DNA from: Cribrihabitans_A pelagius
Lineage (GTDB): Bacteria; Pseudomonadota; Alphaproteobacteria; Rhodobacterales; Rhodobacteraceae
Assembly (NCBI RefSeq): GCF_048820915.1
Contig: NZ_JBMERR010000022.1
Location: 15,589-79,588 of the forward strand
Length of the DNA stretch: 64,000 nt
Reading direction: 5' to 3'
The position numbers and the translations under genes are program-made. Under the pieces are notes generated by a model. It was not told the origin of the DNA. It was given only the letters and a program-made list of their open reading frames with translations, and did not search any database. Positions 7,673 through 16,835 of the stretch are shown here, in pieces; the stretch's first letter is position 1, and every line of letters begins with the position of its first letter.

Positions 7673-10600
7673 TTACTCGGCCGCGCGCAGGCGGTCGGGA
7701 TCGAGCGCGGTGTCCCCGGCCTCCTCAGGACTGCCGGGGACGGGCCAGAGGATCTCGGTGGTGGGCAGGCGGCGGGCCTTCTTGAGCAGGCGCGAATCCT
7801 GCGCGATGCGGCTGCTGCGGCCGCGGGTGATGCGCGAGAGCATCCGCCCCAGCGCCCGCATGTAGGTGGAGAACCAGACCCGGATTGCCAGCAGCGACGG
7901 CGTCACCACCAGGGTCAGCACCGTGGCGATGCCAAGACCGAAGACCACCGCCGTTGCCAGCTGCTTCCACCACAGCGCGGTGGGGCTGTCGATGGAGTAG
8001 CCGCCGTTGATGAAATCGAGGCTGATGCCGAACATCATTGGCGCGAGGCCCGCCATCGTGGTGATGGTGGTCAGGAGCACCGGGCGGATACGCGCCTCGG
8101 CGGTGCGGATGATTGCCTCCAGCCGCGGCATCTTCTGGCTGAACTCCTGATAGGTGTCGATCAGCACGATGTTGTTGTTCACCACGATCCCCGCCAGAGC
8201 GACGATGCCGGTGCCGGTCATGATGATCGAGAACGGCTGCTGCATCACCATCATGCCGATCAGAACGCCAGTGGTGGAGAGCACCACCGCCAGCAGCACC
8301 AGCACCGCGTTGTAGAAGCTGTTGAATTGCGCCAGCAGGATCACGAACATCAGCCCCAGCGCGCCGGCAAAAGCCTTGGACAGGAAGGCACCGGATTCCT
8401 CCTGCTCCTCCTGGTCGCCGGTCCATTCCCAGGAAATGCTCTTGGGCAGCGGGTCGGTTTCCAGCCATTCGGTGAGGAGGGCAATGCGCTCGTTGGGGTT
8501 GACCGGGCTGACGCGGGCGCCTTCGTCGAGGGCTTGCTGCACAGCGGCAGCATCCTCGGCTTCGGTGAGCTGGACCAAGGTGTAAGTCTTGCCATTGGCA
8601 GCGGTGAGGGTGCCGTCCGCCGCGGCGCTGTCCTCAGCGCGTTCCTTGACAACGGCCAGCGTCTCGCCGCCCTCGCCATTGACCACCTTGCTCAACCCCG
8701 GCTCCACATCCGCCTTCACGTCATAGAAACGCTCCTGCCCGATGCGGTTGATCTGGGCGAGCTTCGGCACCGGCTTGCGGGAGATGAAGTTGGAGAGCGG
8801 CACCAGCCCGTCAGATGTGCGCACCTTGAGGCTGTCGAGGGTGGACAGCACCCGGTCTTCCTCCGGCAGGCGGACGCGGATGTCGATCTCCTCGTCCGAG
8901 CTGTCGACGCGCATGGTGTCGAGGAGAATACCGCGGGTCACCAGCTGCACCATCGCGCCCACGGTGGCGACATCGGCGCCGTAGCGCCCGGCTTCCTCCA
9001 CGTCGACGTCGATCTGCCAGTCGATGCCGGGCAGCGGCAGGCTATCTTCGATCAGGGTGAGGCCGGGGGTGGCCTCGAACTGCGCACGGGCGGCGTTGGT
9101 GGCGGCGGTGAGGTCGTCCCAGCTGTCGCCCCGCAGGCGCAGGTGCACCGGCTTGCCGGTGGCAGGGCCCTGGGCGAGCGAGCGCACCTCGACCGCGAAG
9201 CCGGGCAGCTGGCCGAGCGCGGCGTTCAGCTGGTCGATCACGAAGTCGCCGTCGAAATCGGTTGCGGTGACCTGGCGCGTGACCAGCCCGCCGAGCCAGT
9301 CCTCGTCCTGGGTCGGGCGGTCCTCCCAGGGGATGATCTCGAACTGGACCTGGCCGATGGTGTCGGGCGGAATCTGGGCGCCGGAGGCATCGGTGTTGAG
9401 CCCGCCATCTCCGGCAAAGGCAAAGACGTTGATGACGGCAGGGTGGGAGAGGATCACCTCTTCGGCCTGCTGCACCATCTGGTCCTTCTCGGTGAGCGAG
9501 AGGTTGCCGCGGGCACGGACATAGGCCGTCGCCTGCTCGGGCTCGGATTCGACGAAGAATTCGACGCCGTAGTTGTTCTCGCCGAAGGTCTTGAACACCG
9601 TCAGGATGGCAAACGCCACCACCGCGAGGGTGACCACCGGCATCACCGGGTTGCCGGCGATGAACTTGATCACATGGCCGAAGGGGGTGTGGTGGTAGCC
9701 GGGCGCGACCTCCTTCTGGGTGCGGGTGATCTTGGCCGCGCCCAGGGTGATGGAGGCGGCAAAGGCCGAGAAGATGAAGACCAGCCCGCCGAACAGCACG
9801 CCCGCCATGGGCGGGGTGCCCGCGGGCAGCAGGTAGGCCGGGTTCAGCATCTGCATCGCGCCGGCAAACATCCCCCACATCGCCACCGGCACCAGGGCCG
9901 CGCGCAGCCACCAGGGGGCAATCATGCGCAGGGTGTGGGAGGCGCCGTCAAACAGGCGGCTGATGCGGCCGGTGACGCCGCCCATGACGGGCAGGTAGAT
10001 CAGCGCCACCACCAGCGAGGCCGACAGCACGAAGATCAGCGTGACCGGCAGCATGCCCATGAACTCGCCCGGCACGCCCGGCCAGAACAGCATCGGCAGG
10101 AAGGCGCAGAGCGTGGTCGCGGTGGAGGAGACGATGGGCCAGAACATGCGCTGCGCCGCCTCGACGTAGGCGTGCATCGGGCCGGTGCCCTCCTTGATAC
10201 GCTTGTCGGCGTATTCCACCACCACGATGGCGCCATCGACCAGCATGCCGACCGCGAGGATCAGGCCGAACATCACGATGTTGGAGATCGAGATGCCCAT
10301 CACGGCGAGGAAGGCGAAACACAAAAGGAAAGAAGTCGGGATGGCAAAGCCGACAAGCAGCGCCGCCCGGCTGCCAAGCGCCGACAGCACAACGATCATC
10401 ACAAGTGCGATCGCGGTCAGCACCGAACCTTCGAGCTGGCTCACCATCGAGCCGACGACGCGGCTCTGATCGTTGGAGGTGCCGACGGTGACGGCGGCCT
10501 GCAATTCGCGCGGCCATTTCGACTTGGATTCCTCCAGGGTCTGCTTGACCAGCTCCACCGTGTCGATGAGGTTGTAGCCCTTGCGTTTCACCACTTGCAG

Positions 10601-11440
10601 CGCCACCGTGTCCTCGCCGTTGAAACGGGCGGTGCCCTTGCGGTCCTCGAAGGTGAAGTTGATCTGGGCCAGCTCTCCGAGCGTCACGACGCGGCTGCCG
10701 TTGGTTTTGACCGGCAGCGCGTAGATGTCCTGCACATCGTCGAAGGAAGAGGGGATCTTGACCGCAAAGGTGCCTTGCGCGGTTTCCACTTCGCCCGCGG
10801 CGATCAGCTGGTTGTTGTTCTGCACCACATTGATGAGTTCAAGGGCGGTGACGTTGTAGGCCTCCAGCCGCAAGGGGTCGATCAGCACCTCGACCATCTC
10901 GTCCCGGTTGCCCGCGACACCCGCCTCCAGCACCGCGTCGAGAGCTTCAAGATCGTCCTGCAAGTCCTTGGCAATACGGGCCATCGTGCGTTCCGGAACG
11001 GCGCCGGTGAGGTTCACGATGACAATCGGAAATTCGGAGAAGTTGATCTCGTTGATGGTGTATTTCTCGGCGCCCTCGGGGAACTCGGCCTCGGCCTTGT
11101 CCATCGCGTCGCGCACATCCGCCATCACCGCGGTCTTGTCCCAGCCGAACTCGAACTCCAGCGCCACCCCGGCATAGCCCTCGGCGGCGGTGGAGGTCAT
11201 CTTGTCAAGCCCGTCGAGATCGGCAAGCTCGGTCTCCATCACCTTGACCATCAGGGTCTCGGAGTCCTCGGCCGAGATGCCGGGGAAAGGGACGGAGATG
11301 AACAGTGCGGGGATTTCGATGTCCGGCTCGCCCTCCTTGGGCAGGCTGGAATAGGCAAAGCCGCCGACCAGAAGCGAGATCACGATAAAGGCGATGACCA
11401 TACGGGCCCGGTTGGCGGCCCAGCTGACGATGCCGGTCAC
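7673..11440 (-). CDS. RND-family efflux permease
   Basis: This is a 1255-residue inner-membrane RND pump that exports substrates using the proton gradient. It shows an N-terminal helix (ARMVIAFIVISLLVGGFAYSSL), two large periplasmic porter loops, and the helix set around LILAVGMLVDGAIVVVEYADKR with the proton-relay acidic residue. A second set near the C-terminus carries GIVALAGIVVNNNIVLIDTY. It is longer than the usual 1030-1050 residues because two extra hydrophobic segments lie between the two halves (near residues 500-560). The GTG start overlaps the stop of the upstream membrane-fusion gene by 4 bp, so the two form an operon. No outer-membrane channel gene is linked. The sequence belongs to the hydrophobe/amphiphile-type pumps; substrates are unknown. 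Confidence 0.92.
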   Translation of the reverse strand: MTGIVSWAANRARMVIAFIVISLLVGGFAYSSLPKEGEPDIEIPALFISVPFPGISAEDSETLMVKVMETELADLDGLDKMTSTAAEGYAGVALEFEFGWDKTAVMADVRDAMDKAEAEFPEGAEKYTINEINFSEFPIVIVNLTGAVPERTMARIAKDLQDDLEALDAVLEAGVAGNRDEMVEVLIDPLRLEAYNVTALELINVVQNNNQLIAAGEVETAQGTFAVKIPSSFDDVQDIYALPVKTNGSRVVTLGELAQINFTFEDRKGTARFNGEDTVALQVVKRKGYNLIDTVELVKQTLEESKSKWPRELQAAVTVGTSNDQSRVVGSMVSQLEGSVLTAIALVMIVVLSALGSRAALLVGFAIPTSFLLCFAFLAVMGISISNIVMFGLILAVGMLVDGAIVVVEYADKRIKEGTGPMHAYVEAAQRMFWPIVSSTATTLCAFLPMLFWPGVPGEFMGMLPVTLIFVLSASLVVALIYLPVMGGVTGRISRLFDGASHTLRMIAPWWLRAALVPVAMWGMFAGAMQMLNPAYLLPAGTPPMAGVLFGGLVFIFSAFAASITLGAAKITRTQKEVAPGYHHTPFGHVIKFIAGNPVMPVVTLAVVAFAILTVFKTFGENNYGVEFFVESEPEQATAYVRARGNLSLTEKDQMVQQAEEVILSHPAVINVFAFAGDGGLNTDASGAQIPPDTIGQVQFEIIPWEDRPTQDEDWLGGLVTRQVTATDFDGDFVIDQLNAALGQLPGFAVEVRSLAQGPATGKPVHLRLRGDSWDDLTAATNAARAQFEATPGLTLIEDSLPLPGIDWQIDVDVEEAGRYGADVATVGAMVQLVTRGILLDTMRVDSSDEEIDIRVRLPEEDRVLSTLDSLKVRTSDGLVPLSNFISRKPVPKLAQINRIGQERFYDVKADVEPGLSKVVNGEGGETLAVVKERAEDSAAADGTLTAANGKTYTLVQLTEAEDAAAVQQALDEGARVSPVNPNERIALLTEWLETDPLPKSISWEWTGDQEEQEESGAFLSKAFAGALGLMFVILLAQFNSFYNAVLVLLAVVLSTTGVLIGMMVMQQPFSIIMTGTGIVALAGIVVNNNIVLIDTYQEFSQKMPRLEAIIRTAEARIRPVLLTTITTMAGLAPMMFGISLDFINGGYSIDSPTALWWKQLATAVVFGLGIATVLTLVVTPSLLAIRVWFSTYMRALGRMLSRITRGRSSRIAQDSRLLKKARRLPTTEILWPVPGSPEEAGDTALDPDRLRAAE

Positions 11441-12573
11441 TGTTCGATCTCCCCTGCAAGTTCCGGATCAAGCGCCCGGTAGGTGGCGGCGACAGCGACG
11501 CCCTCGGTCACGAAGTCCTGGCCCACCACGATCACCCGGGCGCGCTCCGGCAGCCCGCCGAGCCAGACGCCCTCGGCCTCGTCGCGCAGGATGGTGACGG
11601 GGACAAAGCCCACGGTGTCGTCCTCGCGCACGGTGCGCACGCCCAGGCGGCCCTCGTTGTTGAGGGTAAGGGCGGATTGCGGCAGCCTATGCGCCAGCGT
11701 GCCGTCCGAGGAAATCGCGATATCGGCGGTCTGGCCGTCGCGGATGCGGATATCCGGGTTCGGCACGGTGATCTCCACCTCGAAGGTGCGGGTGGCGGGA
11801 TCGGCGGCGCGGCTGATGAAGGTGACCTGACCCTGGATCTGCTCGCCGCTGAACAATTCGGCCCCGGCAGCAGCACCGAGGGCGATCTTGTTGACCTCGG
11901 CTTCGGGCACGAAACCCACCACCTTGATAGGATCCAGCTGGATTACCGTGGCGCAAAGACTGCCAGGCTGCATGAGGCTGCCAAGCTCGGCGGCGTCGGT
12001 TTCCAGATGCCCGGCGAAGGGTGCGGTGAGGGTGAGCCGCCCGATCTCGCGCGTGGCGGCGGCGACGGCGGCCTGGGCGGCGCGCTCTGCCGCCTCGGCC
12101 TCGGCCAGACGGGTTTCGGAGGCATAGCCGCCCTTGGACAGTTTGGTGGCGGCGGTGAAGTTGATTTCGGCCTCCTTCAGCCGCGCCTCGGCTTCAATCA
12201 GGGCGGCCTGCCGGGTGCCGGGATCCAGCTTGCACAGCACATCGCCCGCTGCCACCTCGGCGCCCTTGCGCAACGGCTCGGAGATCACGGTGGAGGTGGT
12301 TTCGGCCCGCACCTCGACCTGGCGCAGGGCCTGGGTTTCACCCCGCAGGATCACCGCGCTGCCGATGGTGCGGGCCTTGCTTTCGATGGCGACGACGCCG
12401 ACGCGGCGGGTGTCATCCGCCGTCTCTTCCGGGGCGGCCTGAACCGCCTCAGGCGCGGGCTCCGCCGCCGAAGCTTCGCCGCGGGCAAAGGCCAGCAGGC
12501 TGTCGCGCTCGATGACCACGAGATAAAGCGCTCCGGTCACCACGGCGGCGGTCAGCAACGGTACGATACGCAT
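11437..12573 (-). CDS. RND periplasmic adaptor (membrane-fusion) protein
   Basis: The 378-residue adaptor links the RND pump to an outer-membrane channel. It has an N-terminal membrane anchor (IVPLLTAAVVTGALYLVVI), a lipoyl-like domain (VRAETTSTVISEPLRKGAEVAAGDVLCKLD), a helical hairpin (residues about 105-150, AEARLKEAEINFTAATKL) and a beta-barrel domain. The ATG at 12573 is preceded by AAGGAAAGG; the longer reading frame upstream lacks such a site. It is the first gene of the operon and ends in a 4-bp overlap with the pump gene. Confidence 0.9.
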   Translation of the reverse strand: MRIVPLLTAAVVTGALYLVVIERDSLLAFARGEASAAEPAPEAVQAAPEETADDTRRVGVVAIESKARTIGSAVILRGETQALRQVEVRAETTSTVISEPLRKGAEVAAGDVLCKLDPGTRQAALIEAEARLKEAEINFTAATKLSKGGYASETRLAEAEAAERAAQAAVAAATREIGRLTLTAPFAGHLETDAAELGSLMQPGSLCATVIQLDPIKVVGFVPEAEVNKIALGAAAGAELFSGEQIQGQVTFISRAADPATRTFEVEITVPNPDIRIRDGQTADIAISSDGTLAHRLPQSALTLNNEGRLGVRTVREDDTVGFVPVTILRDEAEGVWLGGLPERARVIVVGQDFVTEGVAVAATYRALDPELAGEIEQ

Positions 12574-12697
12574 GTCGGGCCTTTCCTTACGTCTTGCCCG
12601 CATCCCGGCGGGGCAGCCTGGGGTCATTCGCGGCCCGTCTGCCTGCGGCTGCGGGCGTCGCGCGAATGTGATAGGAGTGATATAGGCGATGTCCAGA

Positions 12698-12715
12698 CTA
12701 AACTAAGTAGTTTAG
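12698..12715. promoter_or_regulatory. Perfect palindromic operator upstream of the RND operon
   Basis: CTAAACTAAGTAGTTTAG is an 18-bp inverted repeat with perfect 8-base arms and a 2-base centre, 125 bp upstream of the adaptor start. It is AT rich in a GC-rich setting. The form resembles operators of TetR/AcrR-type repressors, which commonly control RND pumps. No such regulator lies next to it, so any repressor must be encoded elsewhere. Confidence 0.6.
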
Positions 12716-12799
12716 ATCACATTTCTCGCTTTTATGCGCGCGAACGCTTGATTTACCACCCGGCGGCTGCGGACCGGACTGCTTTGCCCCGCCCGGAAC

Positions 12800-12858
12800 G
12801 GCCACTTGGCGCCGCCTGAAACGGGCCACTTGGCGCCGCCTGAAACGGGCCACTTGGC
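12800..12858. repeat. 24-bp tandem repeat, about 2.5 copies
   Basis: The unit beginning GGCCACTTGGCGCCGCCTGA recurs exactly every 24 bp at 12800, 12824 and 12848, the last copy being partial. It lies in the divergent 12574-12935 gap between the RND operon and the YfgM-like gene, nearer the latter. Apart from this repeat and the palindrome at 12698, that gap shows nothing I can assign. Confidence 0.75.
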
Positions 12859-12935
12859 TTGTCCGGGCGGGCAGGGTATGAGGGGCGCAACCTATTCAAT
12901 ACCCGGCACTTGCCGCGCAGACGCAGAGGCCCCGC

Positions 12936-13607
12936 ATGAGCGACACCGACAGCTTTATCGATGAGGTGACCGAGGAGGTCCGCCGCGACCGTCTCTTCCT
13001 GATGCTGAAGCGCTATGGCTGGATCGGCGGCGTGGCGGTGGCGCTGATCGTCGGCGGCGCGGCCTACCGCGAGTATTCCAAGGCGCAGGATACTGCCGCG
13101 GCGCAAGAGCTTGGCGATGCGGTGAATGCTGCGCTGGAAAACGAAGACAGCGCCGCCCGGGCCGAAGCGCTGGCGGCTGTCAGCGCCGAGGGCGCGGGCG
13201 GGGCGGCGATTGTCGCCATGCTGGAGGCCGGCGCCCTGGTCGAGGCCGGCCAGACTGCGGATGCGGTGGCGGCGCTGGAGGCGGTTGCAAGCAACGGCGA
13301 TCTGCCGCTGATCTACCGCCATGTCGCAAGCTTCAAGGCGCTGAACCTCCAGGCAGTGACCCTGGGTGCCGAGGACCTGCGCCTGCAATATGAGGCGCTG
13401 GCCCAGCCCGGCGCGCCGCTGGCGCCGCTGGCCTCGGAACAGCTTGCGCTGCTGGACATCCAGGCGGGCGACACTGACGCCGCAATCGCGCGCCTGCGCG
13501 CCATCGCGGAGGACGCCGCCGCCGGTGCGGACTTGAAAGAGCGCGCAACTCAGGTAATCGTGGCGCTCGGCGGCGCGGCCGATGCGGACGCGGCGCCCGG
13601 GGGATAA
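12936..13607 (+). CDS. YfgM-like tetratricopeptide membrane protein
   Basis: The 223-residue product starts with a short cytoplasmic tail (MSDTDSFIDEVTEEVRRDRL), one membrane helix (YGWIGGVAVALIVGGAAY) and a periplasmic Ala-rich helical domain with TPR-like spacing. This is the layout of YfgM, which in E. coli binds the SecYEG translocon and periplasmic chaperones. It is followed by bamB and der, the same order (yfgM-bamB-der) as in E. coli, which supports the assignment. Spacing to bamB is 59 bp. Confidence 0.85.
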   Translation: MSDTDSFIDEVTEEVRRDRLFLMLKRYGWIGGVAVALIVGGAAYREYSKAQDTAAAQELGDAVNAALENEDSAARAEALAAVSAEGAGGAAIVAMLEAGALVEAGQTADAVAALEAVASNGDLPLIYRHVASFKALNLQAVTLGAEDLRLQYEALAQPGAPLAPLASEQLALLDIQAGDTDAAIARLRAIAEDAAAGADLKERATQVIVALGGAADADAAPGG

Positions 13608-13666
13608 CTGGCAGCGCAGCGGCATTTTCGGCTTCGCAACGAAAAAAAGGCAAACAGGGCAAGGCA

Positions 13667-14989
13667 ATGACAGCAGCGAAACGTTTTCCGAAGGCCAGGG
13701 CCTTCCTGTGCGGCTCGGCCGTGGCCGTGTTGCTGGCCGCCTGCGCGGAAGAAGAGATCATCCTGCAGGGCGAGCGCGAGGATATCCGGCCCGACGCCGT
13801 CCGGGAGGTGGTGAACGAAGCCCGCCCGATATCCCTGCCGCAGCAGACGGCCAATGCCGCCTGGCCCCAGGGCCACGGCGCCGAGGCCAGCCGCACCGCG
13901 CATCCCGCTTTGGCGGCGGCGGTGCAGCGGATCTGGACCACTTCCATCGGCGCCGGCGACAGCCGCCGCCAGCGCATCACCGCAACCCCCGTCGCGGGCG
14001 GCGGGCGCATCTTCACCCTGGACAGCGGCGCCCGCGTCTCGGCAGTGTCGCCGCAGGGCGCGCTCCTTTGGCAGCGCGAGCTGATTCCCCCGGCGGACGA
14101 GGAAGGCCAGGCCACCGGGGGCGGGCTCGCCTATGATGGCGGCGTGGTCTATGTCTCCTCGGGCTATGGCGTGCTTACCGCGCTCAACGCGGAATCCGGC
14201 CAGGTGATCTGGCGCCAGGAGCTGGACGCCACCGGCTCCGGCCAGCCGCGGGTCAGCGGTGATCTGGTCTACCTGGTGGCGGGCGACGATACCGGCTGGG
14301 CGGTCAACACCAAGACCGGCCGCATCGCCTGGCAGGTCGATGCCGTGCCGTCGGACGCCAACATCCTCGGCGCGCCCGCGCCCGTGGTAACGCGCGACCT
14401 TGCGATCTTTGCCTTCGGCTCGGGCGATCTGATCGCCACCTTCCGCCAGGGCGGCCTCAGGCGCTGGAGCGCCTCGGTGGCGGGCAAGCGCACCGGCTTT
14501 ACGCTCGCGCGGATCAGCGACGTGACCGGCGCGCCGGTGGTAGATGGCGGCAGGCTTTACGCGGGCAACCACGCGGGCCGCACCGTGGCCTTTGACCTTG
14601 AGAATGGCGAGCGGCTGTGGACCGCGCGCGAAGGTGCCGCGGGCACTGCCTGGCCTGCGGGCGGCAGCCTGTTCCAGGTCAGCGACCAGAGCCAGCTGCT
14701 GCGGCTGGATGCCGCCACGGGCGAAGTGATCTGGGCCGTGGACCTGCCCGGCTTCGTCAAGGACAAGCCCGGCAAGCGCGGCAAGATCTACACCCATTAC
14801 GGCCCGGTTCTGGCGGGCGGGCAGCTGGTGCTGGCCTCGGGCGACGGTCTGTTGCGCTTCTTCGACCCGGTCAGCGGCCGGCTTATGCGCACTGCGGAGC
14901 TGCCGGGCGGGGCCGGCACCGCGCCGGTGGTTGCGGGGCGCACCCTTTACGTGGTTTCCTCGGACGGCGAATTGCACGCCTACCGCTAG
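13667..14989 (+). CDS. bamB: Outer membrane assembly lipoprotein BamB
   Basis: The 440-residue lipoprotein has a signal peptide ending in the lipobox LLAAC (Cys at about residue 25), then a PQQ-type beta-propeller of repeated blades such as GGGLAYDGGVVYVSSGYGVL and LNAESGQVIWRQEL. BamB is a subunit of the BAM complex that folds beta-barrel proteins into the outer membrane, and presents BamA with substrates. The length is slightly above the E. coli protein (392), as is common in alphaproteobacteria. It lies between the YfgM-like gene and der, the conserved order. Confidence 0.92.
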   Translation: MTAAKRFPKARAFLCGSAVAVLLAACAEEEIILQGEREDIRPDAVREVVNEARPISLPQQTANAAWPQGHGAEASRTAHPALAAAVQRIWTTSIGAGDSRRQRITATPVAGGGRIFTLDSGARVSAVSPQGALLWQRELIPPADEEGQATGGGLAYDGGVVYVSSGYGVLTALNAESGQVIWRQELDATGSGQPRVSGDLVYLVAGDDTGWAVNTKTGRIAWQVDAVPSDANILGAPAPVVTRDLAIFAFGSGDLIATFRQGGLRRWSASVAGKRTGFTLARISDVTGAPVVDGGRLYAGNHAGRTVAFDLENGERLWTAREGAAGTAWPAGGSLFQVSDQSQLLRLDAATGEVIWAVDLPGFVKDKPGKRGKIYTHYGPVLAGGQLVLASGDGLLRFFDPVSGRLMRTAELPGGAGTAPVVAGRTLYVVSSDGELHAYR

Positions 14990-15061
14990 CGATATTTGCG
15001 GACTGGCGGTTTCCGGGCAGATGCGTTATGGGGCGCGTCTGAAACGCAGAAAGTTGGTCCG

Positions 15062-16525
15062 ATGTCCTTTACCCTCGCAATCGTGGGCCGTCCGAATGTG
15101 GGCAAGTCCACCCTGTTCAACCGTCTTGTCGGCAAGAAGCTGGCGCTGGTGGACGACCAGCCCGGCGTCACCCGCGACCTGCGCGAGGGCGAGGCGCGGC
15201 TGGGCGATCTGCGCTTTACCGTGATCGACACCGCAGGGCTGGAGGATGCCACCGACAACTCGCTGGAGGGCCGGATGCGGCGCCTGACCGAGCGCGCTGT
15301 GGAGATGGCCGACATCTGCCTGTTCATGATCGACGCGCGCGCCGGCGTGACGCCGGTGGACGAGCTGTTTGCCGAGATCCTGCGCAAGCGCTCGGCCCAT
15401 GTGATCCTCGCCGCCAACAAGGCCGAGGGCAACGCCGCCGAGGCGGGGGTGCTGGAAGCCTACGGGCTGGGCCTGGGCGAGCCGCTGCGGCTGTCGGGCG
15501 AGCATGGCGAGGGGATGCCGGATCTCTATGGCATCCTGCAGCCGCTGGCCGAGAAGTTCGAGCAGGTGGCCGAGGACAACGCCCCGGTGATCGACGTCGA
15601 GATCGACGAGGACGGCGAGTTCGACGCCGACGCAGCCGTGCCGGAGCCGACCGCCGCCAAGCCGCTGCAGGTCGCCGTGGTGGGCCGGCCGAACGCGGGC
15701 AAGTCGACGCTGATCAACAAGATCCTGGGCGAGGAGCGCCTGCTCACCGGGCCCGAGGCCGGCATCACCCGCGATGCGATCTCGCTGCGGATGGACTGGC
15801 AGGGCACGCCGATGCGGGTGTTCGACACCGCGGGCATGCGCAAGAAGGCGAAGGTGCAGGAGAAGCTGGAGAAGCTTTCGGTCTCCGACGGGCTGCGCGC
15901 GGTGAAGTTTGCCGAGGTGGTGGTGGTGCTTCTGGACGCCAGCATCCCCTTCGAGCAGCAGGACCTGCGCATCGCCGACCTGGCCGAGCGCGAGGGCCGC
16001 GCCGTGGTGGTTGCGGTCAACAAGTGGGACGCCGAGGACGAGAAGCAGGAGAAGCTGCGCGACCTGAAGGAAGCCTTTGCCCGGTTGCTGCCGCAGCTGA
16101 GGGGCGCGCCGCTGGTCACCGTCTCGGCCAAGACCGGCAAGGGGCTCGACCGGCTGCACGGCGCCATCCTGCGCGCCTATCGGGTCTGGAACCGCCGGGT
16201 CCCGACCGCGGCGCTGAACCGCTGGCTCACGGGGATGCTGGAGCAGCACCCGCCGCCGGCCCCGCAGGGCAAGCGCATCAAGCTGCGCTACATGACCCAG
16301 GCCCGCACCCGGCCGCCGGCCTTTGTGGTGATGTGCTCGCATCCCGACAAGCTACCCGAAAGCTATTCGCGCTATCTGGTGAACGGGTTGCGTGAAGATT
16401 TCGACATGCCGGGCACGCCGATCCGCCTGTACATGCGCGGGCAGAGCGATAAGAACCCCTACAAGGGCCGCCGCAAGAAGAACGCAGGCGCGCTCACCAA
16501 ACACCTGAAGGACCGCCAGCGCTGA
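15062..16525 (+). CDS. der: Ribosome-associated double GTPase Der (EngA)
   Basis: The 487-residue protein holds two tandem G domains and a C-terminal KH-like domain. The P-loops are GRPNVGKST (near residue 8) and GRPNAGKST (near residue 207); the switch motifs DTAGLED and DTAGMRKK and the specificity motif NKWD are intact. Der is essential for 50S subunit assembly. The acidic linker between the G domains (EDNAPVIDVEIDEDGEFDADA) is typical. The ATG at 15062 gives the family N-terminus MSFTLAIVGRPNVGKS; the longer frame from 14996 would run through the intergenic gap. Confidence 0.97.
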   Translation: MSFTLAIVGRPNVGKSTLFNRLVGKKLALVDDQPGVTRDLREGEARLGDLRFTVIDTAGLEDATDNSLEGRMRRLTERAVEMADICLFMIDARAGVTPVDELFAEILRKRSAHVILAANKAEGNAAEAGVLEAYGLGLGEPLRLSGEHGEGMPDLYGILQPLAEKFEQVAEDNAPVIDVEIDEDGEFDADAAVPEPTAAKPLQVAVVGRPNAGKSTLINKILGEERLLTGPEAGITRDAISLRMDWQGTPMRVFDTAGMRKKAKVQEKLEKLSVSDGLRAVKFAEVVVVLLDASIPFEQQDLRIADLAEREGRAVVVAVNKWDAEDEKQEKLRDLKEAFARLLPQLRGAPLVTVSAKTGKGLDRLHGAILRAYRVWNRRVPTAALNRWLTGMLEQHPPPAPQGKRIKLRYMTQARTRPPAFVVMCSHPDKLPESYSRYLVNGLREDFDMPGTPIRLYMRGQSDKNPYKGRRKKNAGALTKHLKDRQR

Positions 16526-16835
16526 GCCCTGGCAGGCCGCTCCGGGCGAAGAGCGCAGCGCTCCCGCCCGGGCTGCGGCCTTCCAATGGAAGAGCTGGCC
16601 CCGCCCAAGCCGCGCGCCGCCCCTTCCGGGCGGCGTTGTGGCGTTTGGGGCTGGACGCGCCGCGCCGCGCGCTAGCGTTCTGGGAGCGCAGGCCACCGTC
16701 AAATTGCTCTAAAGATTGAATATTCCATCCGCGCAGGGTCTTGTCTTGGCGCCGGGACAGATTACCTCTGGAAAAGCCTTGGACGGGCCGCAGCATTTCA
16801 TGCGGCTTTCACAGAGTGAATTTACGGATGGCGCC
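16526..16835. other. GC-rich intergenic region with a hairpin
   Basis: The only structure I see is a strong hairpin at 16615-16635 (CGCCGCCC / GGGCGGCG) about 90 bp after der, which could end its transcript although no T run follows. The desaturase frame extends back to 16716, but without a convincing ribosome site. Nothing else is evident. Confidence 0.45.

Noticed and set aside
7496..11482. A 1328-codon open frame on the plus strand opposite the RND pump
   Set aside because: It mirrors the pump gene exactly, is His/Arg/Gly-rich with no family features, and arises from high third-position GC. The pump on the minus strand has all its motifs.
12800..12858. CRISPR-like array
   Set aside because: The 24-bp units have no spacers between them.
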